The translations under genes were made by a program, and so were the position numbers. A stretch of 64,000 nucleotides of DNA from Pterobdella sp. o SKG-2022 (lineage: Eukaryota > Annelida > Clitellata > Hirudinida > Piscicolidae). This document shows, in pieces, positions 43,157-56,500 of this stretch (position 1 is the stretch's first letter; every line of letters starts with the position of its first letter). The notes under the pieces were generated by a model. The model was not told the DNA's origin and did not search any database. It saw only the letters and a list, made by a program, of their open reading frames with translations. The stretch lies in contig OZ038325.1 in the NCBI GenBank assembly GCA_964035795.1, positions 3,429,277 through 3,493,276 on the forward strand. Direction: 5' to 3'.

Positions 43157-46100
43157 ATGGATTTTGTGGGATTTTTTATTTATCTCACTTTTCCTTCTTT
43201 AGCCTGTGAGTAAATGATGGTTTGCTTTACAACATAACCAACTTTTACAATGCGTGATTTGACATAACTATGTAAAAATATTTTGCATAGTGGGCCTAGC
43301 TGTAATGTCAATTGATTATGGAGGAGAATATGTCAAAATAGCCATTGTCAAGGTTCATTTTGAAACCATTGAAAATAACTGATAATAAAATGTATTTTGA
43401 TTGGTCTTAATTTAAATAAATTTTTGCTTGTAGCCTGGAGTTCCGATGGAAATTGTTCTTAATAAGTATGTCATCATTGTTTGCAGTAGCTGAGCTCATG
43501 ATATAATTAAATACAAGACTTGTACATGTATTTTGATCATCAGGGAGTCTCAAAGAAAAACAGCCGCTATAGTGTTTTTAAAGAATGAAGATCGAACATT
43601 TGGTGATGCTGCTCTCAATTCAGTGAGTAAATATTAAACCTATACATTTATGATTAAATTAACTATCTTGCTCTTCATCATCATAAACTTTTATATCTTT
43701 CTTTTTCACTTTGAAACCAACATCTTATTCATCTCTATATTTCATTACTAACATCCCAACCAACTAAAGGCGATAAGATACCCATCAAATGGCTACAGAC
43801 ACATGCATCAGTTATTAGGCAAGCATTTTGATGACCTACTGGTGCAGAGCTTTAAGCAACGACATCCTTACTACACACTTATCAATGACACTGTCACAGG
43901 CACTCCTCATTTTCAACATGACTTGTGAGATTATGGGGAATAAATATTGTAGTGGTGGTGGCTTGCAATTAAATATATTCATAATTAGCATAAGCTTGAA
44001 TTAAAACAATAGATAAATGACAGAATTTCAAATTTTGCCATATTTCCATTAACTAGAGGCTACCAGACTTATTCCATTTGATAGTAATAATCAAATGAAG
44101 AAGTCAACCAGCTGATCATTCTTAATTTAATAATAAGCCACCCGAAATTGGCTACACCAAAACATTGTAACACAGAGCAACAGTTTACAGTCCAGAGGAG
44201 CTTGTTGCCATGGTCTTGCAGAAGTGCAAAGAGTATGCTGAGAGCTTTGCTGGTCAGTTGTTGTTGCTAGTGGTTTTTTTTAGCATTAAAGTATTGGTAT
44301 ACTTTTTGCTGTAATAGTATTAATTGTGGTTAAAGTTTGTGTAATAATATTAGTAGTTTTTGTTTTAATAGTAGCATTATTTTTGGTTCTTGTTTATGTT
44401 GTAGTAAAACAATAAATTTTAATTGAGTAGTGGGAGTTTTTACAACATAAAATGATAAATAGAAGCCACCATCGACAACTCACAGCACCACTTCCACAGA
44501 GCAGCCAATTAGTGAAGCAGTGATCACAGTACCAGCTTATTACAACCAAGCAGAAAGAAGGGCCATGCTTAGGGCTGCTGATCTTGCTGGGATCAAAGTG
44601 CTGCAACTGCTTAATGATAACGCTGCTGGTAAGTGTGTTGGTGGTAGAGTGTTTGTATAGGGTTGTTGGTGAGAATGTAATGCGGTATTTATAAAGCGCT
44701 TGCTACAAATTTAATGTAGCGAAAACACACCGTGGAACAGATGCTAATTGTCGGTCCACGCGGGATTGAACCCGGTAACTTTAGATAATTAATCTAGTGC
44801 TTCACCATTGAGCTATTGGGGCCGAGAAGAATCTGTATTGTGTGTATGGTTTTGTTGGAGGTAGATTGTTGGTATTTAGGGTCAGTGATTAAATAGTTAA
44901 TTTGGTTCCAGTTTTGGCACGCCGAATGAAAATCAATTTTTTATCTGAAACAATCGCCTTTTTGAATTTGCCAAAATGGTCTCTAATGTCAAAGTCATTG
45001 TTGGGGAAGAGTGTGCAACACAGCATAGACTAGTGTCAGCGACTTCAAGGTTTGCACTCATGCTCACCCCAAAAGAAGGTTTGTTCCTCGTACAAAAGTC
45101 TGGAAACTCAAAGACTTTGGAAATCAAGTTGAATTTTTTAATTTTTTTAATGCATCAATCCAAGGAAATGAAACTGGTAAAACTTTAGATGAGCGTCGGA
45201 AGTACCCGATAAACAATTTGATTAATACTACAAAACAGATTTGTGGAGTCTCTGCAAAACATACCTGGAAGAGGCAGACTTGGTGGTGGAATGACAAGGT
45301 GCAGCAAGCTGTGTCCCACAAACGCAAATGTTTTAAAGTATTGAAAGCAGGAAGAGAGAGATGCCTATCAGGCTGCTAAACGTGCATACTACCTCGCTGT
45401 GCACATAGCCAAAACTGATGCTGAGAAGATTGTGTTCAAACAAATCAATCCCAGATCTGTTGAAATATATCGACTGGCTAAGCAAATGCGGAGAGAACCA
45501 GTCATTGGGGATAAACCGGTGAGAAATAATAAGAGCCAAATGTCCCTGGATGTTGATTCCAAAAAAGAAGCATGAAAAGAGCATTATATGCACCTTCTTA
45601 ATGTGGAGTTTTCATGGAATCCAGGTGGTTTGCCCAAAGCCTATCCCGTGGAAGGTCCCTGCGAACATATCACTACAGCAATGGTTAGAAAAGCCATTAA
45701 TAAGATGAGCCTTGGGAAAGCAGCGGGTTCTTCAGGTATTGTTCTTGAGCTGCTTAAGGCCGCAGGTTCAAGTGGTGCTAATATGATTTGAGATCTCATT
45801 GAAGAAATCATCTTTGAGAACCGTATACCGTCTGAGCGGCAGAAAAGTCACATAGTCAGTGTATATAAGGGTAAAGGTGATGCTTTAAACAGGTCTAACT
45901 AGAGGGGTTTAAAATTAATTGATCAGGTTATGAAGGTCTTGGAGTGCATAGTGGAAGGTTTTATCAGACAAAGGGTGGTAATTAATAATATGCAATGTGA
46001 TTTTATGCAAGGTCGGGGTACAACTGATGCCATATTTATCCTCCTTCAGTTACAGGAAAAGCATCTGGTTTCTGGTAAGCTCCTCTACTTAGCATTCATT

Positions 46101-49100
46101 GATCTGGAGAAAAGCTTTGACAAAATGCCAAAAAATGATTTGGTGGAGTATGCGAAAATTGAAAAATTGATGAATGGTTTGTGAGAATTGTACAATCTTC
46201 TTACAAGAAAGTGAGAAGTAGGGTGAGAGTTGGTGATGAGTATAGCAACTCGTTTGTTGTTCGGGTAAGTGTCCATCAAGATTCTGTTCTTAGTCCATTA
46301 CTTTTTGTTATTGTGCTGGAAGCTTTATCTATGGAGTTTCGTACAGGTTACCCTTAGGAGATCTTGTATGCTGACGACTTAATGGTAAGTGCTCAGTCCG
46401 TGGATGAACTATTAGCGTAGTTGAGAATATGGAGGTCAGAGGTGGAGAAAAAGGGGTTGAGGGTGATAATGGATAAGACAAAGCTAATGGTTTCTGGTTC
46501 GAATCTTGATGTGTTGTAAAAATCTGGGACGTATACTTGTGTTGTATGCCGAACAGGTGTGGGTGGAAATGCTATTCAGTGTGGAGGCTGCAGGCAATGG
46601 ATACACAAGAAATGCAGCGGCATAAAAGGCCCTCTAACTTCGGATCTTAACTTCCAATGCGCTCGTTACCTTGGTACAGCACGGCTGTGATGGGAGATTA
46701 GTGAAGGAAGTGATGATTGGTGATAAAAAACTGGAAGTTATCCCAGAGTTTTGCTACCTTGGGGATATGTTATCTGCAGACGGTGGATGTGAGCTTGCTT
46801 CAATAGCACGTTGTAAGTGTGTCTGGGCTAAATTTCAACAACTTATTCTACTCCTTGCTAATTGTCATTTATCATTATTGACCAGAGGCCGTGTCTATTC
46901 AACCTATGTCAAGAGCTATGTTACATGCTGCTAAAACATGGCCCGTAACAGTTTCCACATTGAACCGCCTTAGACGAAACGACCTTGCCATAATTCGCTG
47001 GATGTGCAGTATCAAAACGAATCATAACGTTTGCTCTCACTCACTCCTTTCAAAACTTGGCATTCGGGATTTTGAGGTAGTTCTTCGTACAAGCAGGAAG
47101 AGGTGGTTTGGACATGTAGAGCGTAGCGTGGGTTGGATCGCTCAGATGCGAAAGTTGGAGTCAGATTCTTGCAAGAAGCCTGGTAGGCCCAAAAAGACTT
47201 GGAACGAGTTTATATTGAATGATAACAGAAAGCTAAACATAGTTTGTGCGGATCCACTCGATCGCTCTGAATGGAAAGGCCAACTTCGAGATAGAACTTT
47301 CAAAAAGCCCAACCCTTGGTAGAAGACAACGGGCTATAAAAAGGATTTGATTGATTGATTGAATTTGCCAAATAGATTTACTAACATTCCTTTTCTCTTT
47401 TTATCTACAAAATGAAACGCATTTAAACTTTGGACAATTAAATGTTAGAGGATGCAAAGACGAACATGCGAAACGCACTCTCATTAGTGAACATCACATT
47501 CCTGAAACTGATGGAAACCTAGAAGACCTCGGAGAATATCTTTCTACCACGTAGGACCAAAAAATAGTCATGATGGAGCAGGATTGATAATGAAGAAAAT
47601 GCCTGAAACCCAGATTCTTCAAAATAAGCAATAGAATCTGCACGGCAACCATACAGCTGAAACACTGCAAACTAACAACTATATCAGCTTATGCTCCCAC
47701 ACTGCAGAAATGTGAAACAAATCCTACACTGAAAGATGAGTTCTATGAACAATTAGAAGCCTTCATACAACAAATTCCCAAAAGAGACATGCCGTTAATT
47801 TTAGAAGACTTTAATGCAAAAACAGGTGGTGGATGAATAAAATACCCTCATGCCATGGGCAAGTGTAGCAAAGGTGAAATAAATAGCAGTGGCCACACTC
47901 TACTTCAGCTACTCACAGCATAATTTCAGAATTACCAACACACTTCAAACACAAACTATGTCACAGAACAACATGGACATCCTCTCAATACACAACAATA
48001 AACAATCATGATGGCCAGCCCAGGAAAAACCCATATAGAAACCAAATAGATTACATAATAGTAAAAAAAACTTTAAACACTTCATTACAAACTCAAGACC
48101 CCATGGTGGCTGTGAGACAAATACAGACCACAAACTTGTAAGAGCCACATCAACAATCACATGAACCAAACTCAAAAAACAAAAACAACCAAACCACAAC
48201 ATCAATATAAACAAACTTAGTCAAATAAAACTTCAGAAACAATACAAACAGAAAACTAAAAAACTACCAAAAACAACCAACTAACTTTAAAACAACACAA
48301 GAAAAATGAAATAACATAATTGAGATTTGCAAACAAGCTGGAACTGAATTACTTGGCAATCTAAGTAAGAACAAAAAGTCAGAGAATCCAGAAGTCATAA
48401 GTCTATCAATAATCAACAAAAAACTCACAACAGACATAGAGTCATGTCAAAATCATAACATAAAAACAAATCAAACTAAATTAAGACGAACAATAAAAAG
48501 AAAAAATCACAATATACTAAAAATTGAAAAACAAAAAAAACTTGAATCACAACTTGAGGAAATAGAAAAACACAAAAATGACTAAAATATTACGCCATGA
48601 AACAACTACATAAACTTACAAGAAGACACCCCTGATTATCCATGATGAAAATGAAAACATTGTTAGTTCAACTGAAGAGCAAACAGAAATAATGAAAAAG
48701 TACTTCAACAAAATTCTAGCTCAAGAAAACAAAACTGATGAGAAAACGCTACACTCCGTTAAACTGCATCCAAGTGGTCCTGGGCATGACGTTAAACTGC
48801 AAATTGAGACTGCTTTCCTGTTATAACCTGGATAACAGTAGACATTGGTAGCAGGTATCGACAAACTGATATCCTGGTATCATTCTTCATTGACAACGGC
48901 AAGGCAAACTGCCCAAGTGTGGGAACGGCGGTTGTTGAGGTCCGATAATTTCAAGTTGGACGTTAGCTTGGGCTGGTAGTTCTATGAAAACTTTGTCCCA
49001 ACTAAAAATGGCTTTCAAAAAATATTTTTATACTAGAAGTAGTGCCAGTACCCATATGCGTACTGGTAATGCTTCGAGCTTGGCTGACTCCGGGTGTGGA

Positions 49101-52100
49101 ATGCAGGGTCGGGCTCAGGTGAATCAAGTGAGCACCCGAAAACGAAGTTCAGAGTAGCTTCTTTGAATGTGGTTAGTTTGAAAAGCAGAGGCAGTGAGGT
49201 GGTAGAGACTATGTTTTGGAGAAGAGTGGACATTTGTGCGATCCAAGAACATAGATGGACTGGTGGCACCGTGTCAAATCAATCCCGCATTTTGAAGAGC
49301 AAGAATTTAGCCTATAAGTTTTATTGGTGTGGCAATAAGTCAGGTCTCAGTGGTGCTAGATTTTTTTTGGCAGAAAAATGGACACAATGTTTTAGAAGTT
49401 CATCGAGTCTCAGACAGGATTCTAGTACTACGCCTTGTTTTTGGGGAGTCTGTGTTCACCTTTGTTTTGGTCTATGTCTCACAAGTTGGTCATCCAAATG
49501 AGGAAAAAACAATTTTTTATGATGAGTTGCAGAAATGTATCTCAAAAGTACCATCTTCTTAGATTCTCATCCCATTGGGTGATTGGAATTGGCATGTTGG
49601 TGAAAAAGCTGATGGTTTTGAGGACGTGCATGGCGGTTTTGGTTATGGCACCCGTGAATCTGGAGGTGAGTGGATTTTAGAATTCGCAATGGCCAACAAT
49701 CTTTTTGTCGCCAACACTTGTTTTATGAAAAGGGAGTCCCACCTTGTGACCTATAACTCCAGTGGTTCCAAGTCCCAAATTGACTACTTTATCGAAAAAC
49801 TTAAAAGTTTGATAAAAATGTCAAAGTCATTCCTGGAGAGAAATGTGCATTGCAACACCATCTGTTGGTTTGTGATCTTGTTCACACTATACGAAGGAGT
49901 GTGAAGCGGAAGTTTACCCTTGTCTTCGAACCTGGATACTCAAAGATCCAGCAGTTGCAAAAGAATTTGCCATTTCTTTAAACGCAAAGTTAACAGCGGC
50001 TCAGGTCATGAATTTTCCAAACGTGGAGGAAATATGGGCTCATCTCAAAAAGTCCCTTCTTGAAACCTCTTCAGAGGTCTGTGGTACATCTCTGAACCAT
50101 CAGTGGAAACGCCAAACATGGTGGTAGAACGCCAGTGTAGATGACACTGTGAATGAAAAAAGGAACCGTAATAAGACTTGTAAAAAGCTTCAAATTCAGG
50201 GGCTATTTAATGAAGGTAACATAGCTAAAGAAGCTTTTAACGAGTCTAAGCGTGTTGCTAAGCGTCTTGTTTGTTTGGCAAAAAGTGGAGCGGAAAGGGA
50301 TGCATTTTCTTCTATTACATCCGGCCGAAATGAAATATATAACTTGCCCAGGCAGATGGACAGTCATAACCGTGATGTAATAGGGGATAAATGTGTCAGA
50401 AATGATGCTGGTGAACTCACTTTAAGTGAATGCCTGGGTTGAACATCATTAAAAGCTATCAAATGCTGAGTTCGATTGGTCTAGCGAATCTCTTTCTTTT
50501 GTTTCACCGATCCGTGGCTCTCCTCCTTCTGTCACACTGCCACAGGTCAGAGATGCCATTAAGAAAATGAAGTGTCGCAAAACAGCAGGACCTTCTGGAA
50601 TAGTAGCCGAAATGTTGAAGGCGTCTGGTTCTGTAGGTTTAGAAGTCTTGGCCCACCTCATCAAATCAGTTATTGCTGAAGGTGTTGTTCCTGCCGATTG
50701 GCGAGATAGCATCATTGTAAACCTCTTCAAAGGTAAGGGGAATGCTTTGGATCGTGAAAATTATAGAGGCCTCAAGCTGACAGATCATGTGATGAAGCTT
50801 GTTGAGCACGTCCTAGAGCGACGAATCAGGAAGATGGTGGATATTGATGAGATGCAGTTTGGCTTCGTTTCTGGTAGAAGCGCCACTGATGCAGTTTTTA
50901 TTGTTCGTCAGTTGCAGGAAAAATATCTAGCCGTCAAAAAACCACTCTTTTGTTTTCGTTGATTTAGAGAAGGGCTTTGATCGAGTTCCGCGCAAAGTGA
51001 TTTGGTGGGCAATGAGAAAGCTCGGGGTTGAAGAATGGGCTGTCCGTGTGGTTCAGAGCATGTATATTGAAGCAAAAAGTCGAGTACGCATTAGTAACCA
51101 GCTCAGCGATGAGTTTGGTGTAAATGTTGGTGTACATCAGGGATCTGTATTGAGTCCTTTACTTTTTATTCTTGTTTTGGAAGCTTTGTCTAAAGAGTTA
51201 AGAATCGGTGTTTCTTGGGAACTTTTATATGCTAATGACCTAGTTTTGATCTCAGAATCGCTAGACGATTGTATATCCAAATTTAAAAAATGGAAACTGG
51301 AAATAGAAAATGAAGGGTTGCAGGTGAACTCCAAAGAAACAAAATTTATGTTATTCGGTTCTGAATATTTGAGGGATTCTGGAGCTTTTCCTTGCAGTGT
51401 ATGGCGCAAAGGTGTTGGCGTCAACTCAGTTTTTTGCTCGACATGCTCTCATTGGGTCCACAAAAGAGGTAGTGGTTTGACTGGAAGGCTAAAGGATCAG
51501 ACTTATGTATGGAACTTCGTAGCAAATTATACACATCTTGTGTGCGTTCTGCCTTGTTATATGGCAGTGAAAACTGGGCTTCAACAGTTGCTGTTTTGCA
51601 AAGGCTACAGCGCAACGATAGGTCAATGATCCGCTGGAAATGTGGCGTTAAGCCAAAGGGTAGAAGTCCATCATCATTTTTGCTCACAAAACTCAAAATC
51701 CCAGACGAGGACGCTGCTACAGAGCCGTCGTCTTTGTTGGTATGGTCACGTGAGACGTTCTTCCATGTGTATCAAAGACGTGCTCGAACTTTTTCTGTCT
51801 GGAGGTTGTTTCCATGGTACACCAGCAAAAACTTGGTTGAGTTGTGTTGAAAAGGATATGGAATCTTATGGCCTGGAAAATGCGGATCCACTCAATAAAG
51901 CTGAGTGGAGAAAGTGTTATAGCCGCCTGCTGTATACCCCAGCTACTGGGACGCCTACAGCAGTATAATCTAATATGGATATTATTACTCCATGCCCCAT
52001 GTCCACACCGATCACCAAAAAAAGAATAAAGGAAGCTGCAAAGGGATTAAAGAATGAGAGAAGTGCAGGCATTGACAACATCAATAATGAGCTAATTAAA

Positions 52101-53497
52101 TATGCATCAAACGACATACATGAATAGATAGCAGAAATCTTCAACCAAATGGCAATAACAGGAGAACTCCCATCAAAAATTAAAATTGGGATGCTAACTC
52201 CACTACAAAAACCAGGTAAAAAAAGAGGTTTTCCCTAAAATCTACGGCCTATTGTATTATTATCTGTAATCAGAAAAATAATTGCCATCTGCCTCATCAA
52301 ACAATGCTGGTCAAAATTGAAAAGCCTCATACCATCAGATCAAGCAGCATATCAACCAGGCCGTAGCACCACTGAACATGTGTTTGCAATCAAACAACTA
52401 GCAGAGAAGGCTATACAATCAAGCAACTACAAAATATACATTTTCAGGCTCGACATGTCCAAAGCTTTCAATCCAGTAAACAGGAAAAACTACTGGAACG
52501 AGATGAAATGCATCTTCTGAGCCTCCTGATACACGAAACTTCACTGCAAATCAAAATCAATAATCATCTCAGTGGAAAAATACAAACAACCACCGGCATC
52601 ACATAAGGAGACTGCTTAAGTGCAATTCTTTTCATCTTCTACCTATCATCATGCCTTTATACTCAGAAACAAACAAATAATAACAGAAATACACAAAATT
52701 TTCTCATCGAACCAAAATATGCCGATGATATCGCCTGGATCACAACATCAAAAGATGAAGTTGAATCCGTCAGAGCAAATATCCCCAGCCAACTACTAAA
52801 ATACAATGTAAAAATCAATACAAACAAGACTGAAAAATTTACCATCCCCAACAACAACTCTCAACCTCACTGGACAAAATTCAAAAAACTAGGAAGCTTT
52901 ATAAGTACAAATAAAGACATAGAAAACAGAAAAATAATAAAAATAAGTATAATAAATAGGCATAGTAAAATATTCAAAAGTAAAATTATAAGCACCGAAC
53001 ACAAAACTAGATTATTTAAGGCATATGCTGAAAGTGTCTTCCTTTACAACAGTGAATTATGGGCCTTGACTCAAACACTAGAAGACAAAATAGATGCTTT
53101 CCAGCGCAAACTACTTCGCTACATACTGAATATCCACTGGCCAAAAACTATCAACAACCAAAAAAGACACACCATGGAGCACAAAAATCAAAAAGTGACG
53201 TCTCAGCTGGCTAGGGCATTTAATGAGACTGCCAGAGAAAACTTCCGCTCGTAAAGCGCTACAAGAGCCTTAAGACCTGAGAAACAAAAGCGAGGAAGAC
53301 CTACCCTCACATAGTGACCAATAATAAAAAGAGACCTATTCCCTCACATAAAAGTCGATTGGAACGAACCACCATAAGTACCACATAAACTGGAAGAAAT
53401 ATTCAGAGATAGAAAGAAGTGGAGGAAAATCGTAAATCCCGTGACGCCTATAATCATAGGATAACACGACTATATATAAATAAATATAAATAAATAA

Positions 53498-53563
<66 letters not shown>

Positions 53564-56500
53564 GAATAGTGTTGGACGCAAGAATGGGGTGGATAGTGTT
53601 GTCATGGTTGTTGAGGTGATTTTGGTGTGTTCAGTTTTGGTTGTTGTTTGGATTGGTGTTGATTACTTTATTAATGTTTTGACTTTTGGGCATTTATACA
53701 ACATTTTCATGATAAAAAACAATTATACTGTAAAGTGCATCTTATAACAGTAAAACTAACATGAAATAATGATTTTGCTAGCTCACAAAACAACATAAAA
53801 CTGAAAGGATCATCACATCACACCATTATTCATATCATAACATCCATATAACTCAACACCACTACCACACAAAAAAACATCATTACTATCATAACGCTAC
53901 AACTACTATCATAAAAACCACATAGCACTCGTTATTTGAGCCACACACCACCACCACAGTGGCTTTGAATTATGGAATCTTCCGTCGAAAAGCCTTCAAC
54001 TCCACCTCCACCTACTACATGTTTTTTGATGTTGGAGCTGTCTCCACTACAGCCAGTGTTGTCGGTTAGTTAAGGGGAGGGGGTTATAAGTAGTTGATTT
54101 CCATGTATTATCACATTGTGAATAATTAATATTAATTTATGCCCAGAATACCACATCACAAAACACAAGTCCACAGCAGGATATATAGATACATACCCTC
54201 AACTGGTGGTCAGAGGAGTTGGGTGAGTGGTGGTGCTTGTGGTGTGTTGCAGTATGGTAGTATATAGTGTTAAAGGTGGTGTTGATGTTAGGTCCATGCA
54301 TAAGCATGTAATGGGGAAGGTTTTGAAAGTTTTTGGCATTATGTGGTCCAAAACTTGTTTAATTATTATTTGTTTTTATGATTGACATTTTTATTTTGTT
54401 AGATAATCCACAGGTATGACAGATCTCTAGGAGGCATGGAGATGCAATATCGTCTGCAAGAGCATCTTGCTAACCAGTTCAATAAAAGTAATGTCCTAAT
54501 AGCTGTCTCTATTAATATATCTATTTGTTTATTTCTATTTATCGATTTATATATTTATCCATTCATCAATATGTGTACCAATCTACCTATACATCCAAAC
54601 GCCAATCTATCAATCTCCTCACTTTTCTTACAATCTTCCACATCATTTTTATCCATATTGACTTTTTCGAACAGTGAAAAAGAAGGGAGGCAGGGTGCAG
54701 GAGGACCACAAAGCCATGCAGAAGTTGTACAAGGAGGCTGGTAGGGTGATGCAGGTGCTGTTTTATTATTATTTTTTTATTCATATTTAAAAAAAAAAAT
54801 TTTTATCAAATTCATAATATTTATAATTGTCTGATTATCATTAATATTTTTATTTATCGCTTATTAGTATATTCATTGATTTTAGTAGAAGTGATATTAT
54901 TTTCATATGAATGAAGAAAAGATAAAATTCTAATAATATTAGTAGTCACATTAAAATGATTTAAGTTTTGATCACACCAAAAGACATCAGTTTACACACA
55001 TACATAACACCAAATGTTATATACTCACATATGTCCACATAGGTTCTCAGTGCCAACACCTTCCACTTCGCACAAGTAGAGTCACTAATGAACGACGAGG
55101 ATTTAAGGGTGAAGGTTGGTCACACCTAATGTAGCCTCATTTGCATTTGTTTTGTATCAATTTTTTTGCACTTAGCTGGTGTGTTAATCATTTTAAATAA
55201 AATAAATATCAGATATTCATGAAAAAATTTCTGTATTTCTACACACACACACGCACACAAGGTGACACGAGAGGAGTTTGAGGAGATGTGTAAGGAACTG
55301 TTTGAAAGGGTGGGAGGAGTGGTAAAGGAGGCATTGAGGTCATCGCAAGTGACCCTGAATGAGATATCGGAAGTAGTGTTGATGGGGGGAGGCACCAGGA
55401 TCCCTCGCATTCAGGAGGTACTCAAGCACCATGTACAGCGCCAGGAGCTGGGCAAGGGCATCAACACTGACGAGGCTGCAGCTCTTGGAGCTGTCTACCA
55501 GGCTGCCCATCTTGGCATGGGATTCAAGGTGCAGAAGTTTTCAGTGAAGGATTGTGTCTTGTTCCCTGTACAGGTGCGTGTTAGCACATTTGTCAGTGTT
55601 TTTTTGTGTGTATGGATAGTATGCATTTCAAAGAATTTTATTATTTCTACTGGGGTAATTTTCAACAGTGCTAGTTACTTTGTTACTTTGCATGTTTGAT
55701 TTTTATATAAATTTTTATATAAACAGGTGAGTTTCGATCGAGTGTTAAGTGAGGGTGAGAAGGGAGAGGAGTACCACCGCACCATTCACAGGACCCTTTT
55801 TTCCAAACAGTCTCACCTAGCCACCAAGAAGTCTATGACCTTCAACAAACACACCTCTGACTTCCACTTTCTCATTTCCTATGCCGACCTCTCATTTCTC
55901 TCTGAACAACAATTGAAGGACCTTGGTACCATCACACTTGCCAATGTAAGTCTCACTGGCGTCGATGATGCTTTCGTCAAGCATAATGGCACGCTATCGA
56001 AGGGCGTCAAGGCTCATTTCAAGATGGATGAGAATGCTTTGCTGCAGCTTGAGGGTGTTGAGGTGATCTTTGAGGATAAAGCTGAAGAGAAGTTGGAGGA
56101 GGAATCGACTTTGAGTAAGATTGGTAAGTCATTCAGCAAATTCTTCGGGGGTGGGGGTGAAGAAGGAGCTGAAGTGGTTGAAGAGAATGAGGAAGAGAAG
56201 AAAGAGGAAGTTAGTATGAAAAAAGTTAAAGATGAAAAGAAAGGTGAAAGTAAAAAGAAGACTGATGAAAATAAAGAAGATGATAATATGGGCACAAAAG
56301 AGGACAAAAAAAATGGAATAAAAGACAAAGACAAAAAAGATGGAAAAGAAGATAAAAACAAGGAAGAAGAGATAGAGACAAAGAAGGAAATAGACAACAA
56401 TAACACCACAGTATTACCCGAGAAGAAGAAGACGTTGACAATCAAGGAGAAAGTGAATGCTAAAGTTTTTCATGTGGATGTGGTTGAGCCATCTGAAGAA

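Noticed and set aside
44740..44828. A functional tRNA gene
   Set aside because: The head is fused to a SINE body repeated elsewhere and the cloverleaf stems are imperfect.
47347..47361. TTGA repeats as an independent microsatellite
   Set aside because: They are the 3' tail of the LINE; the same end recurs at 60116 in the inverted copy.
56014..56445. Ser/Phe-rich minus-strand ORF in HYOU1 exon 14
   Set aside because: Antisense of the Lys/Glu-rich acidic loop.
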